From Lytechinus pictus (lineage: Eukaryota; Echinodermata; Echinoidea; Temnopleuroida; Toxopneustidae), in the NCBI RefSeq assembly GCF_037042905.1, contig NC_087254.1:20609103-20673102 (forward strand): a stretch of DNA of 64,000 nucleotides, written 5' to 3'. The translations under genes were made by a program, and so were the position numbers. Shown here piece by piece: positions 24,370 through 36,243 of the stretch. Position 1 is the first letter of the stretch. Every line of letters begins with the position of its first letter. The notes beneath the pieces were generated by a model, which had not been told where the DNA came from, did not search any database, and saw nothing but the letters and a program-made list of their open reading frames with translations.

Positions 24370-27011
24370 GTGAGGTTCGAATGACACACGAGGTAACCAA
24401 CTCCAGTCCGATAAAAGCTCTTTACGACTTATTCCTAATGACATACCCCATGTCGGTTTGGAGTCGGTTTCGTTGGTGTGACTGTTTATGAGTTGTATAG
24501 TGTAAAAACAAAGCAGCATCGATTGGAACGAATTGCAAATATTATTCAGTAAATATACCAGGCTTCGAATTAGCACAGCGGGAATTATTTTGTCCGAGGG
24601 TGGACTGGCATTATTATTTTTCCCAGAGGGGCGAAGTCCCGAGGGAATATTTTGTATGATATTCATAGACGGATGGATTGATAAGTATGATGAATGCACA
24701 AATTAATGAATAAATAAATAAATGAATAAATGAGTTAATAAGTAAATGAACAAATAAATAAATAAGAAAACCATAATAAAGAATATGAAAACAAAAGAAC
24801 TTATTCGAATTTAGAAATAAAATAGTTCTCAGAACTATTTTTATTGTGTGAATTTAATGCCACTGTTACATTGTATGTAAAGGTCATAGGCGAACGGCCA
24901 ACATAGATATCATTCCGTGACGCTGGAGTTATTATGACTATCGTTTATCATACTTTCCTTCTTATTAATATTATTTTTTTCCATACTTATTGTTAAAGAT
25001 AAGATTGACTTCAGAAAAGCAAAATACATCATGGCCTTAATAATCCTCCCCTCCCCATTTCACGGTTCATTTCAATTCATTTTTATTTCACTCGATAAAA
25101 ATAACATATATGCAGGTAAATAAGAAATACATAATGGCAAGAAAGAACAAAACAAAGGTAACGAAAATAACAGGAAATAGTGTAAAACACAGGCTTCGCG
25201 TTTGGACTGGCATCGATGATCTGTAGGATCTTAGAAGTTCCAGCCCAGTAAAGAAAGAAAATGAAGGGATACAAAATAAAACATACAAAGACAAAAACAT
25301 ACTATGGAAAAACAAACATTAACATTAACAAAGTTAAAATGAAGTGTTTGCCTTTCTAGAAAAATTATAGAAAAAAGTTAAAGGACTAGCGTATGTAGAG
25401 GGTCACAGAAAATTGACAGGTGAAATTAGTGAGAATTATCATGATTATTGTAGGAGAAGGGCAAACACAGAAATTATAGTCTGTTACAATATTACTTAAT
25501 TGTTATTGAATGGGAACGTTATTAACAGGATTTCTTTGTACTGACGTTGTAAACTATTAGGGGATAAACTATTTAAAGGAGGTCGGTGCACTTAAAAGTT
25601 TTAATTCTTTTATCTCAATTATCAATTCCCCAACGTTACTCATATCATGGACCTATAGGTCATGTAGTTCCATGCTGATATAAAGCCTTAATTGGAAAGG
25701 TTTATTGCACTATTATTAATTCCCATCAGTATATCAAAAAATATATCACGGCATTGATGTGTGTGATTGTTCGTTTGCCTTTATTATACGTGTTAGGATA
25801 ATGACAACCAATGCCATTGCATTTGTTCATAAATCGGACCATTATATCAGATATAGATCAACCATGCATCTCTAATTTGTCTTTTGGGATCTCATCACAA
25901 TTTCATCATTTCATGCGTGACCATGATTAGTCTATTATATCTCCCATCAATTATGAGCTATTTATTGAAGTTACTTGTCATTGATAGCAGTGAATTCCTC
26001 TTGAAATTGTCATCTTGCTTTTTTTTACCAGGTACCTGGGATCGATATTTCGAGAAGTTTGATCTATGCAGAATCACAAAATGCGTTATCCGGAAGTTTA
26101 AACACACCCAAAAAAAAAGAAGCGATATATATATATATAACTTCTAAAGGTTTCCATGGCAATTAAAGAACAATAGTGTAGTAGATTTCACGGTACACCA
26201 TGTATCAGCGAAATATATATATTGACATACACGCAATCATGTATTCTTTTGTAGAGAACCATACAGTTATTTCATCTGTATTGTCACAGTTGTGTGAAAC
26301 AGCAAATTAACAAATTCTCCTATTTGGTTAAATAACGAGGGCTGACTGGCGTACTCTCGGAATATCGCTTAACATGCTTTGTCTGTAGATCACCTTACAT
26401 GTACGTGTCATCTCCGGTGATCATGGGGATTATTTACTTGCTCAACATCTGCTTTAAGGGCGTGCACATCCCCAGGAGATGCTGTTCAAGGCGCCTATGC
26501 CGTAATATCAAACACGTATACACACTATTAAAGAAATTAAGAATAAGAATACAAAATGCATAATATGCAGAGCAGTGCGTGGGAAGGAGACGCAGTATAA
26601 AACGATCATCATGACTGACAATAATAGCGGAACAATTTCAGACAGCGGATGGTTCTTTATTTCTTATCAATTAAACAATAATGTTAGTTACAATGAGATG
26701 TGATTATAATATGCAAAGTATTCATCAAATAGGCTTCTTAGTTCTGTATGAAATAAAGAGACGATCAATATTTAGTTCTTTACGAGCTCACCCTTGGGGA
26801 AAGTTAAATGGATTAAGATAATAATGATAAAATACACAAATAAAATCCAATCGATTTGATTTTTATTATCAAGCAATAGCTCGAAGGCTCTAATTACCTC
26901 ACACAAGCCATGACAAAGTAATTAAGAGCTATAGAAAGTTAAATGTTGGCCATGTTTATGCATATTTTTTTAAAGACTTTCTAGTTGTTGCGTGGTGAAT
27001 GATATTCGGAG

Positions 27012-27316
27012 TTTTTGCATTTACTACGGAGACACTTTCTACAACGCACAGATTCCTTTGAAAATGCAAGTCAATCACAACGGAGAGCTGAGAGGCTTTT
27101 GTCGAAAGTTGGTGGAACGGGGCAGCATCGGAATCTCTTGACTCTGGACAACGACATAATTTTGCAATTGTTCGTCCGGTGCAAATATTCGGATGATCTG
27201 CTGTCCAAGTTAACCAACTTTCGACAAAAGCCTCTAAGATCTCCATTGTGATCTTAATTGTATTTTAAAAGAAATCGATGCGTTGTAGAGAGTGTCTCCA
27301 TAGTAAATGCGAAAAG
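27012..27316. mobile_element. Element with inverted ends, TTTTGCATTTACTA type
   Basis: Left end TTTTGCATTTACTACGGAG, right end is the near complement of CTTTTCGCATTTACTATGGA; pairing runs about 36 bp through GACACT and CTACAACGCA. A second inner pair, GCTTTTGTCGAAAGTTGGT and its complement, lies at 27098-27118 and 27211-27231. No target duplication identified. Confidence 0.7.
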
Positions 27317-27401
27317 TCCCTACTGGTGCTTACATTTTTTTCTATAACAATCTGATGAAAGTTTGAGTCATTCTAAAAAAACAACTTTGAAATACCTTAA
27401 G

Positions 27402-27775
27402 GTCACCGCACACCTTGGATTGAAACACAGCAAAATTTGATGCAAATATTGAGATATGGAGCATCTTACTAAATTACCACGCGAATACTTATGTTCAAAT
27501 TTGCGACTATGCTATAATCTGTATTAGAATATTTGTAAAAACGAATTGTATCATTGTCATAGCAACCTTATTATTTGCTACGTTTGAAACAAATTTTGGC
27601 ATTTACTCCAAAATGAACGGATCACAATCGTCAAAATTTGATATAATATTAATATTCTCACAGTTAATTTGAACCTCGACTATAATGATACTTTTTATTC
27701 ACATTTTCAGAAATTATGAGCAAAATGCAATTTGTTAAAGTGGGATCATGGACCAGCCGTAAGGTGTGCGGGGGC
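27402..27775. mobile_element. Element with short inverted ends (CCGCACACCTT)
   Basis: Left GGTCACCGCACACCTT, right AAGGTGTGCGGGGGC. Only about 14 bp pair; the interior is AT-rich and non-coding. Confidence 0.5.
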
Positions 27776-28534
27776 TTTCAAACAAATTTCAGTATCATGT
27801 GACGGCAACGGTTCTACTCACGTTCGGTCTTGTGACGAAGTGATCTTCACCTCGTCTGAACATGCTGAATTTGTTGTTAGAAAACGATGCTGCAAGAAAA
27901 GGCGTCAAGGATCGATGTGAAATGTTTCGTTGATTTGAACCTGATAGTCCCTGACAGTGGCTATGAGTCCATTTTGTCCTTTTTAGTTTGCAATTTTTTC
28001 CTTTTTGTCCTTTTTAGTTTGCACCATTCATGGTCTTACGCATCGGGAGCAGTTCCCACAGAAATTTTAACTTTTTTACGGAAAATTTTCACAAAATACA
28101 CCCAAAGTATGCACGGAATCATTCAATTTCACTTTAGAAAATGAAAAAAGCACGCAATGTCAATCTCAGTCGCTTCGCTCACTCGCTTTGTTTTTCTACA
28201 GTTTACGTGTCCTGCCCCCAGCAATTAGGGCCTATGCGTACGACCATGTCACCATTCGTCACACATATTTGATCTCTTCAGTTAACAAAAAAAGTGTGAA
28301 TACTTATGAAACATTTGAAAAAAGGTGTTTCAGTGTGACTTCGTTCCAGATAATGAATTGGAAATTTAAAGTCCTTTCCATATCCTTGTGTGCAGGGTTA
28401 TAGTAAATATTTCCAACTAAATATAGACATTCAGTTGATAGATTTTAAATAGATTTATTTGTATATACGAATGATTAAACTATTGTAACCAGTGTTAAAC
28501 CATTTTTTTAACGTCTTTCTCATGTCATTTGCAG

Positions 28535-29986
28535 GTAGCCAATGTCTTCATCGTCAATCTGGCTATCACAGATCTTGGGTGTGCAAGCCTGGTGATGCCT
28601 TTCTCGTTGGTGTCTGTTTGGTTCGATCACTGGGTCTTTGGTGGTTTCCTCTGCGACATCGCATGTTTCTTCAATTACTGCTTCATCATCGTCTCCATGC
28701 TTAGCCTCGCCCTTATCAGTGTCGATCGCCACATCTACGTCGTCCATCCCTTCAGGTACCAAGCCTTGATGACACACCGTCGCGCCATCATGCTCGTCCT
28801 TTGCACATGGTTGGTCGGGTTCATCTTCGCTGCGGCACCTCCGATCATGCGATGGGTCATCTTCGATAACGCCGAGATCATCTGCGCTGTCAACTGGGAG
28901 AGCGATCACAGACAGATCCTAGCGTACACCACATCTGCCTTTGTCATATGCTTCGCATCTCCGATAATGGTGATGCTCTACTGCTACGTTGGCATCTACA
29001 AAGTGGCAAAGGAACACGCCAAGAGGATCGCACCACCACAGATTGTTAGACGCATCTGCGAGACAGAACCGCCACAAGAAGCAGCAGAGTGCCGAGAACA
29101 ATCACCAGATCTTACATCAGTCGAGTTGAATGAACATGAACCCAACTATACACAGCAGGATATACAAACCAACGGGAAAACGTCCACGTTGGCTTCTCAA
29201 AACACAAAGAAGCAGAGTACATTAAAACCAAAGAGTCAAGGTTTCTATTCTAATAAAGCTATCAGATCTATCTTGGCGATGATCTTAGCTTACATCATCT
29301 GTAACACTCCATTTTCGCTCACCAAACTCATTAAAGTTATAAAGATCAGCAACGAAGCTGTTCCCTTTTATATCAACACGGCCGCATCCTGGTTTGGTTT
29401 TATCAATCCATGCTGTAACCCTATAATTTACTCCATACTTAGAGAAGACTTCCGCAATGCTTTCATCAGACTTCTACCGAGAACGATCGGCAAGCGATTC
29501 CAGAAAGATCCCGAAGGCCAGTCTATGCGCTCTCAAATCATTAGGAACTCACAAAGGTTTGCAACGGGCATCAGGGCCAACGTCACTGTCAATATCATTA
29601 ATCCTAGCCCATCGAAAAGATCGTCACCCGCGCTCATTGAAAATCCGCTCCATTACGACGACGACTACAACGAAAATATGAATGTGAACCACGCGATGGA
29701 GGCGACCATTGACGATGTCGATGATGACCATCAGACGAGGTACGAACAGAAGAACGACGCCATCGAGCCTGATGGTACTATTGTGATTAAGAGCGCGCCG
29801 CTGGTTACAGGGGAATCTTCACGATGCAGCGATGACGAGGGATACACTGGCTCACAGAATACAAGCAACAGACAGTCAGAAGATTCATATGCGTCCTCAT
29901 TTTCTTGGAGACGATCGTCTTTCGTTGAGATGCATAATGCCAAACTTTATGATTCATCTTCGTTAACAACTACCGTATCAGTATGA
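28535..29986 (+). CDS. Class A GPCR, terminal coding exon (helices 2-7 and C-tail); GPR161-like / aminergic-like
   Basis: Encodes residues 78-560 of a plasma-membrane receptor and ends at TGA 29984-29986. Visible landmarks: helix 2 L-A-I-T-D with D90 (2.50); C117 (3.25) and C194 in loop 2 for the conserved disulfide; D-R-H at 141-143 in place of D-R-Y; W169 (4.50); P220 (5.50); a third loop of about 80 residues; helix 6 with C-N-T-P at 333-336, lacking the usual tryptophan; N-P-I-I-Y at 372-376; and a 184-residue acidic, Ser-rich tail ending T-V-S-V, a possible class II PDZ ligand. The ligand cannot be read from sequence. The helix 5 to 6 region and the C-x-x-x-W segment of loop 2 recall GPR161, a cilium receptor in vertebrates, but an aminergic-like orphan is equally possible. 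The first codons follow a clean TTTGCAG acceptor in phase 0. Confidence 0.93.
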   Translation, partial: VANVFIVNLAITDLGCASLVMPFSLVSVWFDHWVFGGFLCDIACFFNYCFIIVSMLSLALISVDRHIYVVHPFRYQALMTHRRAIMLVLCTWLVGFIFAAAPPIMRWVIFDNAEIICAVNWESDHRQILAYTTSAFVICFASPIMVMLYCYVGIYKVAKEHAKRIAPPQIVRRICETEPPQEAAECREQSPDLTSVELNEHEPNYTQQDIQTNGKTSTLASQNTKKQSTLKPKSQGFYSNKAIRSILAMILAYIICNTPFSLTKLIKVIKISNEAVPFYINTAASWFGFINPCCNPIIYSILREDFRNAFIRLLPRTIGKRFQKDPEGQSMRSQIIRNSQRFATGIRANVTVNIINPSPSKRSSPALIENPLHYDDDYNENMNVNHAMEATIDDVDDDHQTRYEQKNDAIEPDGTIVIKSAPLVTGESSRCSDDEGYTGSQNTSNRQSEDSYASSFSWRRSSFVEMHNAKLYDSSSLTTTVSV

Positions 29987-31845
29987 TAACGATCCTTAGT
30001 ATACAGAGTGCATTATATAATGTGTTTAATACATGTACACTTTACTTACAATTGATTTGATTCTTATCGGTTCGATACACGACAAATTTTAGTGTTTCTC
30101 TTTTTTTCCACGGATTGGTGCTCTCCAGTTTTTTTCTATACATAAATAGTAACGAGTCACTATAAGATTAACTTATATTTCGATAGAAATTGTGAGAAAT
30201 ACCCATGACGAGGGAGGGGGCCTGAAAAGGTCTCCCCAGATAAGATAGGGTTAACGGAGATGGCGCTTTGCAGTTGTGTTATGCAGAATCCCTTTAATCG
30301 GGGACTCCTTGAGATTCAAACGCCATTTTGGGGCCAAGAAATTATTCTGTTACGAAACTTTTCTATTCATGGGCGACAAGAACCTATGTGTCTGGAATAG
30401 AATGAATATGGACGCCATTTTGGGCGCCGAACTTGCAGAACTCTCATGTCGCTACTCTACATAAATGGACTCTCGTGTTATTTACCCTCTGATGTGTTAA
30501 GTGAAACAAGCTAATGTGCCTTTAATGAGTTCGAGAAAAGTTGGAAACTATTTCATTTCATTTCATTTCGTTTATTTCCATTTTCAACAATTACAGTTTA
30601 TTTTGTACATTTTAACATATAAATAACAAAACATATTTCAAATATCCCTGTACAAAAATTATATTCAAGATTATTACATATCAGGTTGGAAATGAAAGAG
30701 GCTGCTAAAAAGCGGAGCTTGTAGAGTGCAGCCTTCTAATAAATATTCTTGTAGTTACATAGCATATAAAAATCAAAATAACAACTTGAGCATAAACCAG
30801 TTAAATTAAACAGAAATAGGGGAAATCAAAATAGAAAAGGAAATAAGAAAAAGAGAGATTAAAGGTCTCCAGAATGCAGCCACATGCATCACTCACAAAC
30901 GGACCTCGTTGATTAACAGGAAAACGAAAGAGATGGAAAAGTGTACGTCACATGATAATCATGATTGATTTTTAAAAATACAATAGTTTGAGTGATGAAA
31001 AGTTAAATTTAATGGTTATCTTTGAGAAATTTATTGAACTTATATTTGAAAGAATTAAGGCTATTCTTGCTTTATACTTAATAATATTGATATATATCCC
31101 CTATTCTTAAAACTGCTTTTATGTTGATAATATGAAGAAAATAAATAAAGGATGGTGTAATGTGGTATTTAATATTGTCGGGTTCCCGTCGAAAATAAAT
31201 ATCTACACCGTTTTTTCTTGTTGGTATGAGCATGGCTGATGATATAAGGAGACAAATAGTTTTTGTAGGCTCCTAATATGCAATCAAAAACAAATGATAA
31301 GAAACGTATTAAAATTGTTGATATATCCTTTAAAATAAAACAAAACATTTTAGAGAGGGCATTGCATGCATGTCTCCGAATTTGAAATTCGACTATTTTG
31401 CTGAAAGAATCAACATTTTTGTAAGAATAGAATGTTGGACAAAAAGTCAATTATTTTCTTTCAGTAAATGGTGTCTTCCGGAATAGTCTAAGCTCAATGA
31501 TTTATTATTATCCATGTTTAGTGAAATGTTATTGCATGGTTTCCCTATTCGCTATATTTTTTCTTAGATTCCTTTATAGAATTGTATATTGAATCCATTA
31601 TGTTCTGTTGTATCGATCATTCTAGCATCTATGATTAATATAATTTACTCTCTTATAGTTTATTTGCCAGTGGATGTCAAGATCCTCCTATACTTCCATA
31701 TATTCCACTTTTTGAAATAATTATTCAATCCGTTTATCATCTATATTTTATCAAAATTGTTATTCAGAATAGGTAAAACACATTTTCTCAGGACACAAGG
31801 TCCAATACTTTACTTTGTCAGACGTTTGCTTTTGTTTGTTTGTTT
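29987..31845 (+). other. 3' flank of receptor gene, intergenic
   Basis: The receptor 3' UTR begins here, but its end is not obvious. The first canonical AATAAA I find is at 30738-30743, inside an A/T-rich retroelement-tail-like block that begins with an ATTTC-type pentamer repeat at about 30541. No open reading frame of note. Confidence 0.4.
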
Positions 31846-32158
31846 CATGGGCGGAAATCCCAGGGGGGACAGGGGGACGCGTCCCCCCTACCAAATATTT
31901 TAGGGGGACACAATATCAAATGTCCCCCTACTATTTTTGGTCTTTTATGATGAAAAAAATACATCATTGAAAATAGAAATAAAACATGTATTTTGGACGA
32001 GATGACCTTACTTTTTGGGTGATAACCTTTTTTTTTTTTGCTTGTCAAATTTATTTTGTTCGAAATGACCTTACATTTGGGGTGAACCTGTTTTTTCTGT
32101 TTGTCAAATTTTCCAGCCCCTGGTCCCCCCTCCCTTTGGGGAGAGATTTCCGCTCTTG
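31846..32158. mobile_element. hAT-like miniature element, CATGGGCGGAAATC ends, copy 1
   Basis: Left end CATGGGCGGAAATC, right end GATTTCCGCTCTTG (12 of 14 complementary). Flanks give an 8-bp near-duplication: GTTTGTTT at 31838-31845 and GTTCGTTT at 32159-32166. A reverse-oriented relative with the same ends and interior (the GTCCCCCTACTATTTTTGGT phrase) is at 47387-47645. Short open frames inside are not genes. Confidence 0.75.
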
Positions 32159-32651
32159 GTTCGTTTGCTTACAAATACTATAGCGTTAAATCTGTTAACT
32201 CTGTTTACCCTTGATTATCATTAGGGAGTGTTCGTTTTCAAGACTCACGGCGGATACAAGAACATAGAAAATATATTGTCAAATGCCCTTCATGACAATG
32301 AACAACCAGAAAACCTCTATCGAAAATTCATAAGTCAAAACAATAGGTTCGTCCTAGGCCCTGGACAAACGACATATTTGCTTTTTTTTCTTCAGCTCCG
32401 AAACTTAGGAAACCACTGTTCCGGTTCACCGATTTTCGATAAACACCTTTCAGCTGTCCATTGTCATTTGACGGGCATTTTCAATACATTTACTGTGTTC
32501 TGGAATCCGTCATGCACCGTGGAAGTGAAAACTTGTTATCGAATCAGTACTATTTTTTCTTTTCAAACTGGGAACGTTTCCTCAATATTTTCGTCTGACA
32601 AGTTTTCAGACCTGACAACTACCCTAATCGAATTTTATTGGTTAATAAGTA

Positions 32652-33510
32652 TGGGAAGGCGGGGTAAGTTGTGACACTTTTTGTATTTTGCATGATAGAA
32701 TTGATATGACTAATAATATTGTAGAAATAAGTACCTTGCCTTTAAATATGATTATTGGGAAATCTTTTTCACCTATATTCAACTTTCTACCCCCACACTG
32801 AAAGTCGTTGTGACCTTTGAAAAAAACGATGTCAAGTGGCACAACTTGCCCCATCTGTGGGGTAAGTTGTGCCACCTTTGAGGGTAAGTTGAGCCACAAA
32901 AACTATGTACAAAATGTATGCGGGAAGAACCAGCATGTCAATGTTTTATTTAAAGTCTTTTCACTTGCTAATTCTCTAAAAATACTAACATTCTCTAAAA
33001 GTAAAAGAACTGTCATGTGAATTTGCTCTTTTCTGCCTGCATATCGATGGCTTTTTAAGGTTTGATTGTGTTTTCATTTACATTACCATACGAATTACCA
33101 TGGCTCAACTTGCCCCATGTTTGCTGGCTCAACTTACCCCAGTCCGAACTTAATGCGATAATTTCGCATCCACACATTTTTTATGTATCCATCATGTAAA
33201 AAACTGTGACAAGAATGAAGATCCATACTTGGACTGACAATGTTGTTCATATGCTTTATTATATGTAAAGAAGTGTGTGTGTAAAAAACACTTATCTATT
33301 TCACACCCTTTTTTACTTTTTTGGCTGAAATATGTATTTTTCCCTCTAAAAAAGTACTTTTTGTTTCAAAGTTGAAAACAATGTGGTGGGGTTAAGGGTT
33401 ATGTAATGGGTCATCAATACATGACATCACCATAATGTCTAACTAATTCATTATTGGCCTGGGGGCGGTGGCTCAACTTGCCCCTATGCTCAACTTACCC
33501 CGCCTTCCCC
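32652..33510. mobile_element. TA-flanked element with GGGGTAAGTTG motifs, 859 bp
   Basis: Left end TGGGAAGGCGGGGTAAGTTG, right end is the complement, CAACTTACCCCGCCTTCCCC; TA at 32650-32651 and 33511-33512. Short motifs of the type GGGTAAGTTGNGCCA recur inside in both orientations (about 32838, 32862, 32882, then inverted near 33103, 33125, 33470). No transposase frame. Confidence 0.78.
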
Positions 33511-34204
33511 TACATTTCCTATATGTAAACTGTCGGATAAAACAGGACTTGTCGGATAAAACGTCTGATAGGTCCTTTCATGAAACGATCATCTGTTTGG
33601 AAATGTTATATTTCATTTTGAATTGATCTTTCAAGCATTGTTCGAGACTTATGACACTTATAGAGAAAAAGAAAGTGATACATGCGCGTTGAGGCTGTCC
33701 TTATAGTAGGGTTTGATATTTTAATGATTTTTATCGTGTCATGTTTTAAGATTGACAATCTCAACTGAATATTAGTCATTATTGTCGAGCTAAGAATTAT
33801 CATAATATTAATATCATTTATTGGCAGTGGCATGATGAGCCAACGTTTTTGAGGGGGTCAGATATTACGTATCGGGTAATATTTATAAAAAGTTGCGAGC
33901 GAGCGAGCCATTATTTTGAGATAAATATTGCAAAAATCCAATTAATGATATATTTTGACATTGTATTCAAACAAAAATCTCGTGTTTCAACCTTCGATCT
34001 TTCATTTTAATTCATTTTCTCTTGTTTTTCTTAGTCGTGATTTTTTTGTGGGGGGAAGCGCCCCAAGCCCCCCCCCCCCATTGACATATCTAGGAGTGTT
34101 ATATGAAAATTAATACTTGCTAATTGTTGCATATCTTTGTGTACAGTGACACATGCTGTGCTTTTTTGTCGCAGTAATTTGCATTTCAGCATGAATCTTG
34201 CTCA

Positions 34205-34626
34205 AGCCCCCATCACACTTATTCGGAATCAGCAGGAATCAAGCAGAAGCTGGAAAGAAAAAAATATTCAAAAAATCTAGAAATTTTTGGGAGGAACTTA
34301 TGAATTCACCAAACTGGAGTTGAAATTCAGTAAATTGACCAGGTGTATCATCATACACTAGTCAAAATGAACCGCAATGGAGTCAGATTGATAATTCGTG
34401 CTACGTTCTTGGACATTCTAAATATCCTGACTACATTCTGAGTGCATTCGAAGTATTTTTGTCATTTCTTTTGGCCGTCCCGAAGGTTTTGGTCATGTTC
34501 AAAACATTCGAGGGATATTTTCGAACGGTGTTCGAAGTAGATTTAAATGACCAACTGGTGGTCAAACAATAGTCCTTTCATTCAGGCCAATTCTGCTTAA
34601 TTCGGAATAAGTGTGATGGGGGCTTC
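34205..34626. mobile_element. Fold-back element, GCCCCCATCACACTTATTC ends
   Basis: Left AAGCCCCCATCACACTTATT, right end its complement ending GTGATGGGGGCTT. Pairing continues for about 35 bp (ATCAGCAG against the CTGCTTAAT stretch). No clear target duplication. Confidence 0.7.
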
Positions 34627-34735
34627 AGGGATTGGTTGCACTCGGTTCATGTATTTTAATGGAGCAAGAAAGCTCCTTAGAGTAAGGGTCAAACGCCAAA
34701 TTATCAAAAACCGCATTTTGTTACAGAATATCTTA

Positions 34736-34857
34736 TTCATCATTATAAACATCATTATCATCAACATCATCATCACCATCAAGATCATCATCATCACCAT
34801 CACCATCATCATCATCACCATCATCACCATCATCACCACCACCATCATCATCATCAT
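34736..34857. repeat. (ATC)n trinucleotide repeat
   Basis: Interrupted ATC/ACC triplets. The Met-rich and Ile-rich frames on the two strands are artefacts. Confidence 0.95.
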
Positions 34858-35820
34858 GGTGCAGTGGAAATATTGAACTGAATTATAATTTCAACTCTTT
34901 GGAAGTTGAAAATTTAAATTGACTTTTGTTCATATTTTATCGACCATTTTCAAAAGAAAATCTGCGCTGACATGTATTTTTTTTAAAGAAGCAGAGATTG
35001 GGAATCCCGAGTACATGAAAATTAGATCCAACACTACTCTCGTTTATTTGATCAGAATGATATTTTCTTTTTGTTAAATGGAAGCGAACAAAATGGTCGT
35101 CTTGTCCCACAAACATGTTAAAAAGAAATGCAAACTACGATTATTTCAACTAACTTGGATTTCGCACTTCTTGGTCAGTCACAAAAGTTGTCATTTTGTG
35201 TTACTCGTATCTTCACTGAATCATTACTTTTTTATTTCTATGAAATTGTGCTTTAATTTCAATGAAACTGTATTTCAATTTCCACTGACCCGTTCTTTTA
35301 TCAACTTTCTCATTTCATCATATTGATATTGTGTCAACGTGTTCAGTGTGTTCTTAAAAAAGTATAAAAAGACAATATATTGTATACTCTTTGTATTGTG
35401 TACTAATACTTGATCTGCAGTTCAATAGTGATAACAATTTTCCCACCAAAAACTGTAGTTTCATTGTACGATATTGTGGGCACAATAAGAATGTATCCAC
35501 TTTTTATATAAAAATTCAAGACTTATGTGATCAGATAAAGCTGTACTTTGCACAATGTTAACAGTTGTTCATGTCTCTTTTATTCTTCAAAAATGTGAAA
35601 GACGTGGTACCATATGATGATTTGGAGAGTACAAAAATTGTACAAATGTGTATTAAGAAAATTATCTCTAAAATATTTATACATATCTATCAAGATAAGG
35701 GCTGATACACAACTCTTAACACACTTCATCAAAACAAATATCTACATTACCAAATTGTGTGGAATGATGATCGAATTGCACATATTTCCAGTTTAAAAAT
35801 TAGTCATGGTACATTTCTAC
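34858..35820 (+). other. Intergenic stretch without recognised genes
   Basis: AT-rich, no repeat ends or exon signals identified. Confidence 0.5.
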
Positions 35821-36234
35821 GCATACATTCGTAATTCCGAAGCTTCGTTATTCCGAAGGTTCGTTATTTCGAAGGTTCGTATTTCCGAAGGTTCGTAATT
35901 CCGCAGGTTCGTTAGTCCGAAAACGAAATGAGGTTCGAAATTCCGAAGGTTTGTTAGTCCGAAAACGAAATGATTGACGAACCTTATTTCATTTTCGGAC
36001 TAACGAACCTTCGGAATAACGTACCTTATTTTGTTTTCGGATTAACGAACCTTCGGAACAACGAACCTTATTTTGTTTTCGGATTATCGAACCTTCGGAA
36101 TAACGCCACAAATGTTCGGATTAACGAGCCCTTTAACGTTTTCGGATTAACGAACATCGAGGTATAGGCAATTAACGTGTTTCGGAATTACGAACCTTTG
36201 GAATAAAGAACCTCCGGAATTACGAAGTGTAACC
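35821..36234. mobile_element. Fold-back array built from CGAAGGTTCGTTA-type units
   Basis: The left half repeats CCGAAGGTTCGTTA-like units and the right half their complements (TAACGAACCTTCGGAA). Ends GCATACATTCGTAATTCCG and CGGAATTACGAAGTGTAACC are inverted partners. CATTTCTAC occurs immediately outside both ends (35812-35820 and 36235-36243), a 9-bp direct repeat that supports a transposition event. The open frame 35970-36167 is a repeat artefact. Confidence 0.8.
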
Positions 36235-36243
36235 CATTTCTAC

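Larger units (their letters stand above)
24370..28534 (+). other. Receptor intron 2 (about 4.2 kb)
   Basis: Starts GTGAGG at 24370 and ends TTTGCAG at 28534. No exon is supported. It contains an AATA-rich tract (about 24705-24770), a minus-oriented retroelement-tail-like A/T-rich block (about 25070-25420), and two adjacent elements with inverted ends (27012-27316 and 27402-27775). A 21-bp phrase beginning TTTTGTCC is repeated directly near 27973-28023. Confidence 0.7.

Noticed and set aside
28520..28909. 129-codon minus-strand frame
   Set aside because: Antisense shadow of the receptor's helices 2-5; the plus strand has all GPCR landmarks.
32228..32674. 148-codon open frame
   Set aside because: No recognisable domain, composition is not protein-like, and its end runs into the TA-flanked transposon.
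35970..36167. 65-codon frame with repeating F-G-L-T-N-L-R-N-N
   Set aside because: Translation of the inverted unit array; the repeated peptide follows the DNA unit.
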